In this document: piece by piece, positions 35,455-46,012 of the stretch
How positions within the stretch are numbered: the first letter of the stretch is position 1
Layout of the letters: the number at the start of each line of letters is the position of its first letter
Origin: Rubripirellula sp.
GTDB lineage: Bacteria; Planctomycetota; Planctomycetia; Pirellulales; Pirellulaceae
Assembly: GCA_029213145.1 (NCBI GenBank)
Contig: JARGNK010000002.1
Location: 62,001 to 126,000, forward strand
DNA length: 64,000 nucleotides
Reading direction: 5' to 3'
Made by a program: the position numbers and the translations under genes
The notes under the pieces: generated by a model
Told to the model about the DNA's origin: nothing
Databases searched by the model: none
What the model saw: only the letters and a program-made list of their open reading frames with translations

Positions 35455-36993
35455 CTACAGAATAAAGCCAAGTGGCGGCGTGTTTGCGTTGTACTGATAA
35501 AACGACTCAATGTTCGGGAGCACCGTCTTTAGATCGACAGCATTATTAACTCCGAACCACATTGCCATTTCAGCGGCCATCTCATCCACCGACGTGGTCG
35601 GAATCAGGCGTCCACGGCCAAGGTTCAGATTCCCAACATCAGGATGGATTGGATCCTTCAAGGAAAGCGGAAAGTCACCAAACATTCGTCCACCCCTCAA
35701 GCCGCCACCCATCAAACATTGAACGGCTCCCCACGCATGATCCGATCCCTGGCCATTTGTCCCGAGGGTCCGTCCGAAATCAGATGCAGTGAACGTCAAC
35801 ACATCGTCTTGACAATTCAGCTCGACTGTCGCGTCATAGAACGACTTTAGTGCGCGACTTACTTGCGGCAGCAAATTCTCTTGAGCGCCGAGCAAATTCG
35901 AATGGTTATCGAATCCACCGATTGAAACGAAGAAGACTTGTCGGCTTTGATTCAGGTCAGAACTTGCACCAATCACCTGTGCGATTCTCTTCATCCGTTG
36001 ACTCAATGAGTCGGGATCGAAATTGGTATCAAGTGTTACCTTGTTGACCTGTGTGTTGAAGTCAATCGCGGCATCAATCGAGCCACGATGGGATTCAGCA
36101 AACGATTTGGCCAGCAAGTCGCTGTACGTTTGATCCAGCATGCTGTCGACATACTTTTTAAACATTCGGTTTTGGATATTACTGTTGTTGTAATACGAAA
36201 CCTGAGTCGCACCGTTTTGCCCAATTGCATAAGGAATCACACTTCCACCGGTTTGGAACATGTTCACACCGCCGAGTGAAATGTTCATCGATACCGATGG
36301 ATTCAGGTTGCTCGACTGGAGGAGATCCGACATGCGACCACCCCATCCAGTAATCTGAGAGCGGGTATGGGGCGCCCCGGTCATCCAGTGGCGCTGTAAG
36401 TCAGCATGTGAAAAAAGACCTAGTGGGAGATTGGCCTGATTGTTGTAATCGGCTCGGGTGGTCGGCTCGATGAGTGAACCAACATTGGCGAGGAACGATA
36501 CTTTGCCATCCTGATAAAGCTTTGCAATCCCGCCTTCTAATTCCTTGTTGCCATCGTCCACCAGGTTGCCGTTGTCATCGTACGTTCGTGCACTATGGCC
36601 AAAGCCTGGATGCAAACCGAATGAGCGGTCCATTGCATTGAGCGGATTATTGATTGCCAATAAATCAGACTCTCGTAACGCCAGACCCCCTTCATTGTTG
36701 TTGCCGTCGTCATAGCCGCCGCGAGCTGATGCATAGTCATCGTACTCATTCGCATTCGAGCTCGATGCGCTATTCCGCGGAACCAACATGTTGTAAGCAT
36801 CATTGCCACCGAACAAAAACAAGCAGACCAAAGCCTTGTATCCGCTCGTATCTGCAGTCGCCGCGGCCGCCTTGGTCGCCTGCAAGTTCAAAATGGTCGA
36901 CATAACCGATGTGTGGGTCATCATTCCACAGCTAGCAGCCGCGGCTTTTAAAACCGACCGGCGAGAGGCTCGTGCGTCACTTTCGTATGTCAT
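35455..36993 (-). CDS. DUF1501 protein, Tat-exported
   Basis: 512 residues. A twin-arginine signal (ASRRSVLKAAAASCG) opens the protein. DUF1501 hallmarks follow: VCLFLFGGNDAYNMLVP, a QVFFVSIGGFDNHSN strand, and TASDFGRTLG with GSDHAWG near the C-terminus. DUF1501 belongs to the alkaline phosphatase/sulfatase-like fold group but its reaction is not established. The ATG at 36993 has GGAG 8 nt upstream. It follows the DUF1800 gene in one operon (63 bp gap). The DUF1800-DUF1501 pairing is common in planctomycetes and some other bacteria. Confidence 0.92.
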   Translation of the reverse strand: MTYESDARASRRSVLKAAAASCGMMTHTSVMSTILNLQATKAAAATADTSGYKALVCLFLFGGNDAYNMLVPRNSASSSNANEYDDYASARGGYDDGNNNEGGLALRESDLLAINNPLNAMDRSFGLHPGFGHSARTYDDNGNLVDDGNKELEGGIAKLYQDGKVSFLANVGSLIEPTTRADYNNQANLPLGLFSHADLQRHWMTGAPHTRSQITGWGGRMSDLLQSSNLNPSVSMNISLGGVNMFQTGGSVIPYAIGQNGATQVSYYNNSNIQNRMFKKYVDSMLDQTYSDLLAKSFAESHRGSIDAAIDFNTQVNKVTLDTNFDPDSLSQRMKRIAQVIGASSDLNQSRQVFFVSIGGFDNHSNLLGAQENLLPQVSRALKSFYDATVELNCQDDVLTFTASDFGRTLGTNGQGSDHAWGAVQCLMGGGLRGGRMFGDFPLSLKDPIHPDVGNLNLGRGRLIPTTSVDEMAAEMAMWFGVNNAVDLKTVLPNIESFYQYNANTPPLGFIL

Positions 36994-37056
36994 GTCAAGG
37001 TCTCCGAGAGATAAGGTTGCGGAGAAGAGGGGCAAGGAGGATAGACACCTTGGGTG

Positions 37057-39015
37057 TCATTGTTCAATTGCGCAATCAGGCGAAAGCACAACCGCGGTGA
37101 GTAAGGCGTTTAGCCGCTGTCTCGCAGAAGCATTTTCGGAGGTGACTGCCTCAAGGATATTTGCCTTTGTCTGCTCGCTCAGGCTGCCGTTACAAAGCAA
37201 CAAGTCGAAGCGTTGCAAAATCTCGGGGAGATTTTCGACGTCGCTTGCCAAATCAAGCTCCTCATCGAGATTGAAACTGATTCGACACCATCTTCTCTCT
37301 CCATTACCCTCATCGCGTGTTCTGTAATCTACATAGAGATTGCGACCAAAGATCGCGAACCGATTGATCAGGCGATTCGCTGTGAGCGCCGTCATGACTT
37401 GAAACTCAGGCGCAAAAAGTGCTTCCCGTGGGATTCGTCTTGAAGGGACATAGCCAATGATATCGCCAGGCGGCTGATAATCTGGAAGGTAATAGTTGAA
37501 GACGCTGGGCGATCTATATGGCATTTGGCCGATGTCACCTTCGATTTGTTGCGTTAGCATCATGTACGGTTGCCCAGTCACTGAATCGAGGTGAGTTGTT
37601 CCGCCTCGGATTTCGGCAGTTGGTCGCATCGCGCGAATCCAAGAGGTGACGCGTTGCATTGGTTCCTTGAGTCGACTGTGCTCGGTTCCGCGAGTGACGA
37701 CTTCGACTCGCAGTGGATCGCGTCTTCGTACCAAACGCTGTCCCCGCACTGCTTCAGGATCCAGCAAGATTGCCTTGATCACGGCCTGCATATCGCCTCG
37801 CTGCCCCGATCCATTGTCTCGAAAGACTCGCGTGACGCGACGCATGTAGGCTCGGGAGGGATTCGACTTGACCATCCGTTGAATCAGCAAGCGACTGATG
37901 AAAGGTCCAACGTTCGGATGATTCGCAATCACGTCGAGCGCCTCATTGACCTCTCTCATCGCTGCAGCATTCGTCAAATTGCTAGGTAGCGGTTGCAGTG
38001 TGACACCAAAAATTGTCTTGCTTCTTGGAGCGTTCGGGTCAGGCTCACCGGGGTTACTAGGATCTTCTTGATAGTTGTAATTGTTGTCATGCTCCTGGTG
38101 ATGCATCACCATTGGATGGCCGTAATTGCGACGGCCGTGGAATCGTTCGTCGGTATTGTGGAACTGCTTGAAACCGGTGAACACTCGAGCCAATTCAGTG
38201 ATGCCGTTGTTGTCGTACGTCGGAATCAATTCTCCATTTTCGTCCAGTTTCAATCTGCCGTCTTGATGCAATTCGTATAGTCCCACCGAAAACAACTGCA
38301 TGATCTCTCGGGCGTAGTTTTCGTCCGGCCAACGTCCTGCAGAGATATCGGCTTTTCGGTTTCGCCATGAGCTCAAATAGACACCCATACATGGATGCAT
38401 GGTTACGTCACCGAGTAAGTCGCGATAATTTCCATCCGCGTGCCTGGCGAGCATGTCGTAGTAGTCGCTCATTCCCAACCAATAGGGAATGGCGTTTTCG
38501 TTATTACCGATCCCTGGCGCAATTTCACTGTTGAAAGACTGCCCGGTGTGGCTGATGACAAAGATTTGGGAAAGTGCCCAGGCTACTTTCTGACGCAACT
38601 GATCTTCGCGGGCCAACGCGATGTGCCACCAAGCCTGGTATCGATAGAGGCTGATGCCAATGCTTGCTTGATTTGGCTCGCGACCATTTGCAGCAACCAT
38701 TTCGCGGGCGAGTTCTTCATGAGAACTAATTGGCAGACGGAACTGCTGATCAATCCATTGACCACAAGCACGCCGGTATCCCACCTGACCAATGCGTTCC
38801 GCCAGATCATCGATCTGTTCTTGGGTCGCACCGAAGGTTGCTTTCGACAGAAATTGCGAAGCACGAATCTGGTGGCGTATCGCGCGAACTTCGCGTCCAT
38901 TATCGGCTTCGAACGTTCCCGCATCAGCCGAGGAAAAAGCAAAAGTGGTCAAGAGTCCGAACATCGCGATGACTCGCAACTGTCCCTTGAGACCAAACAG
39001 AGAGCCGGCATTCAT
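37057..39015 (-). CDS. DUF1800 protein, exported
   Basis: About 652 residues. The N-terminus carries a signal peptide (about 15-33, VIAMFGLLTTFAFSSADAG). The DUF1800 pattern is clear: ASQFLSKATFGATQEQI, WIDQQFRLP, then VTMHPCMGVYLSSWRNRK and NYAREIMQLFSVGLYEL in the central block, plus YRSPSVFNYYLPDYQPPG. Function of the family is unknown. I chose the ATG at 39015 with AAGGG upstream; the in-frame GTG at 39027 is alternative. It is the first gene of the pair, the DUF1501 gene coming next. Confidence 0.92.
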   Translation of the reverse strand: MNAGSLFGLKGQLRVIAMFGLLTTFAFSSADAGTFEADNGREVRAIRHQIRASQFLSKATFGATQEQIDDLAERIGQVGYRRACGQWIDQQFRLPISSHEELAREMVAANGREPNQASIGISLYRYQAWWHIALAREDQLRQKVAWALSQIFVISHTGQSFNSEIAPGIGNNENAIPYWLGMSDYYDMLARHADGNYRDLLGDVTMHPCMGVYLSSWRNRKADISAGRWPDENYAREIMQLFSVGLYELHQDGRLKLDENGELIPTYDNNGITELARVFTGFKQFHNTDERFHGRRNYGHPMVMHHQEHDNNYNYQEDPSNPGEPDPNAPRSKTIFGVTLQPLPSNLTNAAAMREVNEALDVIANHPNVGPFISRLLIQRMVKSNPSRAYMRRVTRVFRDNGSGQRGDMQAVIKAILLDPEAVRGQRLVRRRDPLRVEVVTRGTEHSRLKEPMQRVTSWIRAMRPTAEIRGGTTHLDSVTGQPYMMLTQQIEGDIGQMPYRSPSVFNYYLPDYQPPGDIIGYVPSRRIPREALFAPEFQVMTALTANRLINRFAIFGRNLYVDYRTRDEGNGERRWCRISFNLDEELDLASDVENLPEILQRFDLLLCNGSLSEQTKANILEAVTSENASARQRLNALLTAVVLSPDCAIEQ

Positions 39016-39460
39016 CGTGGCCACCACCCTTTTTGAAAAGTCGATAAGCAGACTCGGATCGTTTTAATGACAGAGTCTGAAGGATGAGATTTCCGCCGCA
39101 CAAAGCAGCAGCTTTTCGCAAATCATAGCGGAGGTGACCTAACCTCGCAAAGACAATTTCCATTAGAGGGGTACAAGGGCTACATAAAGCCCCCAGTCCT
39201 CACGGATTCAGCAGACTGTCATCGATAGCGACGAGAGGATTGGCCGAAACGAACTGCCCGGCAGCTTGCATGCCTCGACCGGTAGTAACGAGAGATCTAG
39301 GCAACTGCGAACAGAAGTCACCGCAAATTGAATTTTGGGGACGTTTCGAGGGCCGTTGCCGGGACGCTGCTTCACAGACAGAGAATGGGTTTCACAGACT
39401 TGAGAATGGATCGACAAATCCTCGTTTCAAAAGTTGCGGTCGTGTCACCAACGGGGCTGG
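39016..39460. other. Intergenic region, no gene seen
   Basis: About 445 bp between the end of the double uvrA gene and the DUF1800 start. It contains GGGCT/AGCCC (39166-39191 area), a weak 5-bp hairpin, and a two-fold phrase tcacagac-x-gagaatgg around 39372-39409. No gene is supported. Confidence 0.45.
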
Positions 39461-42400
39461 CTATTTAAAACTCTTTTCCAGATGCTGCTTTAAAAACGAC
39501 TTAAGCTTTCGGCTGCGAACATGCTGAAGTTTGGTGAGATTCAAAGTCACGCGTGTGTGGCGTTGATCGCTGGCGTCGACTGGGCCATTGATGCCCAACG
39601 CGGAGAATTGGTCCATGTCGACAGCCTCGGGTGGGCCGGCCAAGGTGACTTTTAAACTGTCGGGAGTTTTGGTTTCGATCTCTGCCCATGCTTTATTGCG
39701 TCCGTTTGGTTTGACCTGCACCTTGTCGGGCTGATCAAATTCCAATGAATCATCTCCGGCAACTTGCTCCAGCAGATCAAAAATCCGATCGACGATTTCC
39801 AGCGGCCATTCGGGTTCAGTCCCCTGCGGAAAGCCCTTGTGTAATGAGTGCCAACGTCGCCCTAGCGCACGCCATGGATCGAGCGTGAGCGACTTTGCAT
39901 TGGATGTTGACCGTTCTTTCGTTGTCGGCGGACCCTTCGGTGCTGACTTCGCTTTTGCAACCGTCATTGGCGATGATTTTTTCGGTCGTGATGCTTTTCC
40001 TTCTAATGACCGCTTGGTAGCTGTTGATGCTTGACTGGTTGCGGCTTTCGCGTTCTTCGCAACCGATTTCTTCGTCGGATTCGTGGCGGATTTTGTTGAT
40101 GCTTTCCGAGCCTGCTTTTTCTTGGTAGTTGCCAGACCTTTCTCCTGTAAAGCCTGCTTCACAAAGGGTGCGGTGGCCGAGCGTGCCGCACCTGATTTTT
40201 TGCCGCGCTTTGACTTGGCTTCCAAGGCGAGCGCTTCGGGTGTTCCGGCAAACACCAACTCGCCACCATGAACTCCGGCGCCCGGCCCCATGTCGATGAT
40301 CCAGTCAGCGCATTTGATCACATCTAAATTGTGCTCGATCACGACGACGGTATTCCCCAGATCGACCAATCTTTGCAAGACGCTTAGCAACTTGTCGATA
40401 TCATCAAAATGTAATCCGGTCGTCGGCTCGTCGAGCAGATAAAGGGTGTTGCCAGTCATCGGTCTGCTGAGTTCACTTGCCAGTTTAACCCGTTGTGCTT
40501 CCCCACCGGACAACGTTGGGGCTGCTTGCCCCAGCGTCACATAATCCAGGCCAACATCGCACAGGGTTTGCAGGATGCCTGCGATCTTTGGGTAGTTCGC
40601 AAATAGCTCGACAGCATCACCACACTGCATCTCCAGCACGTCGGCGATCGACTTTCCGTGCAGTTTGACTTCCAGGACGTCTTGGTTGTAGCGACGCGAG
40701 TTGCATTCATCACAAGGCACGTATACGTCGGGCAAGAAATGCATCTCGACGCATAGCTGTCCGCTTCCCTCGCAGGTTTCGCAGCGACCTCCAGCGACAT
40801 TGAAACTAAACGTTCGCGCGGTGAATCGTCGCTCCGCCGCTTCGGGAATTTCCGAGAACACTTTTCGGATCAAGTCAAAAGCGCCGGTGTAGGTCGCGGG
40901 ATTACTACTCGGTGAGTTTCCGAGCGGCGACTGGTCAACTTGAATGACTTTGTCAATGAATCGCACGCCCTCGATTTTGTCATGACGACCGGGGCGTGTA
41001 CGAGCTCGGTGCAGACGTCGTGCCAGCGCAGGATACAGAATCGAATCGATCAAAGAGCTTTTGCCACTCCCGCTGGGACCGGTGACCGCCGTGAAAACCC
41101 CGAGTGGCAATTCCAAATCGACGGCGTTCAGGTTGTTTTCACGCGCGCCCAGAATTTTCAGAAAGTTCACATTCGGCTCGCCATTCTTTCGCAACACGGG
41201 TCGTCGTCCGGTTGGAACAGCGATCGTCTTGGTCCCCTGGATATATCCAGCAGTCACCGATTGATCGACCGGTTCGATTTGCTTCGGCGTTCCCTCGGCG
41301 ACAATGCGTCCTCCGTGACGTCCGGCACGGGGACCAAAGTCGCACAAGTAATCGCTGCTCGCAATAACATCACGATCATGTTCAACCACCAGCAACGTGT
41401 TGCCCAAATCCCGCAGTCGGTGCAATGCTTTGATCAACCGCAGATTATCACGGGGATGGAGGCCAATCGTTGGTTCATCCAATACATAAAGCACACCACA
41501 CAATCCGCTGCCCAGTTGTGCAGCCAACCGAATACGCTGGGACTCCCCTCCCGATAGTGTCCTAGCCCCGCGGTGCAAGGTCAGATAGTCGAGTCCAACA
41601 TCGAGCAGGAACCCAACCCGCGACTGAACCTCACGCACCAATTCTCCCGCGATTTTGCGTTCACGGCGATCGAGTTTCCAAGAGCGGACTTCTTCCGCCA
41701 ATCGATCTAATGGCATATGCACGAGGTCGGCGATCGTATGCCCGCGAAAGCGAACGGCCCCCGCATCATCCCGCAATCGTGATCCATCACACAAAGCACA
41801 ATCGATCTCGGCCGTAAATTGCTCCAGCTTGCCTCGCAGTCCCGGGGTCAATCGCGATGCTTCTTCCAAGGCTGGATAGAAACCCTTGAACTGATAGCGG
41901 AACAACAACTGCTGTGACTTCGAGTCGGAATCACTGTCTGTTCGACGGACCTCAATCCAATCACTGCCGGTACCCCGATAGAGAATCCGTTTTTGGGAGA
42001 CGGTTAAAGCTTCCATCGGCACATCAACGGGGATTCCAGTGTGCCGTGAAAGGGCTTGCAGCATCCATTGCGAAACCGATTGATCGACCGACGGCCACAA
42101 CAGGGCTGCACCTTCAGAAAGCGACTTGCTTGGTGACGTTACTAAGGCGGCGGGATTGGTTCCGGTTTGCGTGCCGAGTCCTTCGCACTGTGGGCACCAG
42201 CCAAGACTGGTGTTAAACGAAAAGTGGTGCGGAGTCAGATGATCGAATGAACGCCCACAGCAACCGCACACCAAGTGTTGGCTGTGTCGGAAAACCTGCC
42301 AGTCGGATTCGTCACGATCTGGATCCGCGATTGCCACCTCCATGACGCCTACGCCTAACGACAAGGCTTGTTCGACGCTGTCGGCTATTCGCGAGCGTTC

Positions 42401-45400
42401 AGCGGGATCAATGGTGATCCGATCAATCACGACTTGAACCGTTTGACGCTTGCGCGGATCCAAGGGGGGAGCCTGTTCGAGCGACAAGGTATGACCGTCA
42501 ATTCGAACCCGTTGAAATCCGGTCGATTGAAGAGATTTCCACGTGTCCTTGGATTGCTCCCCCGCCATGACTTCAATGGGAGCCAACAACAACGCCCGAG
42601 TCTTGGCTGGTATTTCCAGCACTTTGTCGACGATTTGATCGGGCGTCTGCGTCCCAACAGGCTGTTGGCATTCGGGACAATACATCGTCCCCAGCCTTGC
42701 CATCAGGATGCGCAGGTAGTCATAGATTTCCGTAACGGTGCCGACGGTGCTGCGAGGGCTATGTCCAACATTTTTTTGTTCGAGTGCAACGGCCGGTGAC
42801 AAGCCTTCGATCTTATCTACGTGTGGCTTCTGAACTTGACCGATGAATTGCCGAGCGTAGGAAGAAAGCGATTCAACGTACCTTCGTTGGCCTTCCGCAT
42901 AAATGGTATCCATAGCGAGGGAACTCTTGCCGCTTCCGCTAGGTCCACAGAAGACCGACATCGCGTCCCGGGGGATTTCAACATCGACTGATTTCAAATT
43001 GTGTTCGCTAGCTGCTTCGACGACGACATGCGTTTTTGCCCGGTCTGGTATCGCCGCAATTTCGTGCTTATCACGCTTCTTGGTCCGTTTCCGTCGCCGA
43101 ATCCCGAGCGCACGCGCCAGTGCTTCCCCTGTGTAACTGGCCGGGCACTTGGCAACGTCCGAAGGGCGTCCTGCGGCAACCACTGTGCCGCCACCGATTC
43201 CACCTTCGGGACCCAAGTCGATGACCCAGTCGGCCGTTTTGATCACATCGATGTTGTGTTCGACGATCACGATTGTGTTGCCACGATCAGCTAAGCCATG
43301 AACGACCTTCAATAACAACTCAATATCGGCAAAGTGTAATCCGGTCGTCGGTTCGTCGAGAACATATAGCGTCTTTCCTGTTTCGCGCTTGCTCAATTCC
43401 CGAGACAGTTTGATTCGTTGTGCCTCTCCTCCTGAGAGTGTCGGCGACGGTTGACCAAGCTTCAAATACTCCAAACCCACATCGACCAACGTCTGCAGTT
43501 TCTCCGCAACTTTGGGAATGTTTTCGAAAAGTTTAAGTGCTTGCGAGATATCGAGGTTCAGCACATCGGCAATCGAGTGGCCCTTGAATTTGACCGACAG
43601 TGTTTCGCGGTTGTAGCGTTGTCCCTGACAGACGGGGCAGGTCACCCAGATGTCGGCCAAGAAATCCATCTCAAGTTTTGTCGCGCCGTTTCCATCGCAC
43701 GAGGCGCAACGCCCACCATCGACATTGAAACTAAATCTGCTCGCTGTGTAGCCACGGGTTTTCGCATCTGACATTCGAGCGAACAGATTGCGAATCTCAT
43801 CGAATACCTTGACATAGGTCGCTGGGTTACTGCGCGGCGTACGGCCGATCGGTGACTGGTCGATCGCGATGGTTTTGTCGAGATGCTCTAAACCGCTGAC
43901 CGAATCATGATCACCGATTTCGCACTCAGCGCCGTTGAGTTCATTGCGGAGGAGCGGTTCGACAATTCCACCGATCAGCGAACTCTTTCCACTGCCGGAT
44001 ACTCCTGTGACGCAGGTGACGGTTCGCAAGGGAAGTGAAACGTCGATATCCTTCAAGTTATGGAATCGCGCTCCTTTGATTGTTAGTTGTTGTTGATCAT
44101 CGATCTCGCGAGGTTGCTCCGGTGGTTCGATCGCGCGTGTGCCGGATAAGAACTGCCCGGTCACGCTCCGCTTCGATTGGCAGATTTTCTCGATGCTGCC
44201 GGCCGCAACCACTTGGCCCCCCTTGACGCCGGGGCCCGGCCCAAAATCAACAATCTGATCTGCTGCTCGCATCGTATCTTCGTCATGTTCGACGACGATC
44301 AGCGTGTTCCCAGAATCCCGTAACCGCAACAACGTTTCGATTAGCCGATCGTTGTCGCGTGAATGCAAGCCGATTGATGGTTCATCAAGGATGTACAGCA
44401 CGCCGACCAATCCACTGCCAATCTGGCCCGCCAGTCGAATTCGCTGGGACTCACCACCGGAAAGGGTAGGAGCGGTACGGGCGAGGGTCAGATAGTCGAG
44501 TCCAACACCGAGCAAGAACCCAATCCGCTGTCGGATCTCTTTGATCGCTTCGGCTGCAATCGTCGCCTCGGTTTCACCCAGAACAATATCACTGAAGAAG
44601 ATTGCGAGTTGATCGATCGACAATTCGCACAAATCGGGCAGGGTTAAATCAGCATTACCGCCTGCTTTGCTAAACGCCTTGGCACCACTGCGAATGGTTA
44701 CCGCTGATGCTTGCGCATTGAGCCTGCGACCGGAGCAGTCAGGACAGTCCATGGAGTCCATGTACTTTTCGAACTGTCGCAACTGCATTTTGTTGCGTGT
44801 GGTCCGATAGCGGTCAAGCAATTCCGGAATGAATCCTTCGAAGGATCCCTGATAACGTTTCGTTCGACTGCCTCCGCGCCAACTGAACGGGAGCGACTGC
44901 TCGGTTCCCCAAAGCCATATGTGGCGTGCTTCCTCTGGCAGATCACACCAGTTTGTTTCCAGCATGGCACCGTTGGATAATTCCAAGGCTTGATCCATCG
45001 CCTCGGCGACGCCGCGATAAACATGTCGTCGGTACCGGCCGAGGTCACCCCACTTACCGAGCAAGGCGATTGCGCCCTTGCGGACTGAAAGTTTGTCGTC
45101 AGGCACTAACAGTTCGGGAACAAAGGTGTACAGGTGGCCCAGGCCATCACACGCTTCACACATCCCCTGCGGACTGTTGAAACTGAACAACTGTGGTGTG
45201 GGGGGGCGGAAACTTTCACCGCAGCCTCCACACGCGTATTGTGACGAATAGAGTGCATCGGTCTTCGGAACGTCTGCGTGATCGCTATTCCGCTCGGTCG
45301 CGGAAACAAAAAGCGTACTTTCGCCATACTTCAAAGCCACTTCGATTGCTTCGCGAACACGGCCTCGGTCACGCTCGTCAGGGTCGATTCGGTCGATGAC

Positions 45401-46012
45401 GACCTCAATGTCATGCCGATGCCCGCGGTCCAAGCTAGGTGGCTCGGAGAGCCGAATGGTATCCCCGTCAACCCGAGCGCGAACGAACCCCTGTTTGCGT
45501 AAATCTTCGAAGAGATCTCGGTACTCCCCTTTCTTGCCTCGAATCAGGGGCGCCAAGATCCAAAGTGTTTGCTCTCCTGGCAAACTCAAAATTCGCGATG
45601 CGATTGCGTCGCTACTTTGTGCGGTGATCACCGTGTCGCAGGCGGGGCAACGTCCGGTCCCGACGCGAGCAAACAGAACCCGCAGGAAATCGTAGATCTC
45701 GGTGATGGTCCCGACGGTACTTCGTGGATTCTTCCCCGTCGACTTCTGGCTGATCGATACCGAGGGACTGAGACCGCTGACCAGATCGACGTCCGGCTTG
45801 GGCAACTGCCCCATGAATTGCCGAGCGTGGTTACTCAAACTCTCGACATAGCGTCTTTGCCCCTCGGCAAACAACGTATCAAACGCGAGTGACGATTTTC
45901 CGCTTCCGGAAACGCCTGAGAAGCAGATCAGCTGACCTCTTGGCAGCGTCAGATCGACGTCGCAAAGATTGTGCTCGCGAGCACCCTTGACCTTGATTTC
46001 CGTTATCGACAT
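39461..46012 (-). CDS. uvrA: Fused double UvrA (excinuclease ABC subunit A) with basic tail
   Basis: 2183 residues made of two complete UvrA sequences end to end (each about 930-970), plus a tail. UvrA is the damage-sensing ABC ATPase of excision repair. Four Walker A motifs are intact (about residues 33, 670, 1015, 1647) and four LSGGE signatures (about 519, 859, 1487, 1833). Zinc-binding Cys clusters (CPACD, CGGC, CEAC, CPVC-type) occur in each half. The tail (about 1920-2050) is Lys/Ala/Ser-rich, like histone H1, and ends in about 120 residues of unrecognised fold. Duplicated UvrA is known from Chlamydiae and relatives; the tail is the unusual part. Start ATG at 46012. Confidence 0.95.
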   Translation of the reverse strand: MSITEIKVKGAREHNLCDVDLTLPRGQLICFSGVSGSGKSSLAFDTLFAEGQRRYVESLSNHARQFMGQLPKPDVDLVSGLSPSVSISQKSTGKNPRSTVGTITEIYDFLRVLFARVGTGRCPACDTVITAQSSDAIASRILSLPGEQTLWILAPLIRGKKGEYRDLFEDLRKQGFVRARVDGDTIRLSEPPSLDRGHRHDIEVVIDRIDPDERDRGRVREAIEVALKYGESTLFVSATERNSDHADVPKTDALYSSQYACGGCGESFRPPTPQLFSFNSPQGMCEACDGLGHLYTFVPELLVPDDKLSVRKGAIALLGKWGDLGRYRRHVYRGVAEAMDQALELSNGAMLETNWCDLPEEARHIWLWGTEQSLPFSWRGGSRTKRYQGSFEGFIPELLDRYRTTRNKMQLRQFEKYMDSMDCPDCSGRRLNAQASAVTIRSGAKAFSKAGGNADLTLPDLCELSIDQLAIFFSDIVLGETEATIAAEAIKEIRQRIGFLLGVGLDYLTLARTAPTLSGGESQRIRLAGQIGSGLVGVLYILDEPSIGLHSRDNDRLIETLLRLRDSGNTLIVVEHDEDTMRAADQIVDFGPGPGVKGGQVVAAGSIEKICQSKRSVTGQFLSGTRAIEPPEQPREIDDQQQLTIKGARFHNLKDIDVSLPLRTVTCVTGVSGSGKSSLIGGIVEPLLRNELNGAECEIGDHDSVSGLEHLDKTIAIDQSPIGRTPRSNPATYVKVFDEIRNLFARMSDAKTRGYTASRFSFNVDGGRCASCDGNGATKLEMDFLADIWVTCPVCQGQRYNRETLSVKFKGHSIADVLNLDISQALKLFENIPKVAEKLQTLVDVGLEYLKLGQPSPTLSGGEAQRIKLSRELSKRETGKTLYVLDEPTTGLHFADIELLLKVVHGLADRGNTIVIVEHNIDVIKTADWVIDLGPEGGIGGGTVVAAGRPSDVAKCPASYTGEALARALGIRRRKRTKKRDKHEIAAIPDRAKTHVVVEAASEHNLKSVDVEIPRDAMSVFCGPSGSGKSSLAMDTIYAEGQRRYVESLSSYARQFIGQVQKPHVDKIEGLSPAVALEQKNVGHSPRSTVGTVTEIYDYLRILMARLGTMYCPECQQPVGTQTPDQIVDKVLEIPAKTRALLLAPIEVMAGEQSKDTWKSLQSTGFQRVRIDGHTLSLEQAPPLDPRKRQTVQVVIDRITIDPAERSRIADSVEQALSLGVGVMEVAIADPDRDESDWQVFRHSQHLVCGCCGRSFDHLTPHHFSFNTSLGWCPQCEGLGTQTGTNPAALVTSPSKSLSEGAALLWPSVDQSVSQWMLQALSRHTGIPVDVPMEALTVSQKRILYRGTGSDWIEVRRTDSDSDSKSQQLLFRYQFKGFYPALEEASRLTPGLRGKLEQFTAEIDCALCDGSRLRDDAGAVRFRGHTIADLVHMPLDRLAEEVRSWKLDRRERKIAGELVREVQSRVGFLLDVGLDYLTLHRGARTLSGGESQRIRLAAQLGSGLCGVLYVLDEPTIGLHPRDNLRLIKALHRLRDLGNTLLVVEHDRDVIASSDYLCDFGPRAGRHGGRIVAEGTPKQIEPVDQSVTAGYIQGTKTIAVPTGRRPVLRKNGEPNVNFLKILGARENNLNAVDLELPLGVFTAVTGPSGSGKSSLIDSILYPALARRLHRARTRPGRHDKIEGVRFIDKVIQVDQSPLGNSPSSNPATYTGAFDLIRKVFSEIPEAAERRFTARTFSFNVAGGRCETCEGSGQLCVEMHFLPDVYVPCDECNSRRYNQDVLEVKLHGKSIADVLEMQCGDAVELFANYPKIAGILQTLCDVGLDYVTLGQAAPTLSGGEAQRVKLASELSRPMTGNTLYLLDEPTTGLHFDDIDKLLSVLQRLVDLGNTVVVIEHNLDVIKCADWIIDMGPGAGVHGGELVFAGTPEALALEAKSKRGKKSGAARSATAPFVKQALQEKGLATTKKKQARKASTKSATNPTKKSVAKNAKAATSQASTATKRSLEGKASRPKKSSPMTVAKAKSAPKGPPTTKERSTSNAKSLTLDPWRALGRRWHSLHKGFPQGTEPEWPLEIVDRIFDLLEQVAGDDSLEFDQPDKVQVKPNGRNKAWAEIETKTPDSLKVTLAGPPEAVDMDQFSALGINGPVDASDQRHTRVTLNLTKLQHVRSRKLKSFLKQHLEKSFK

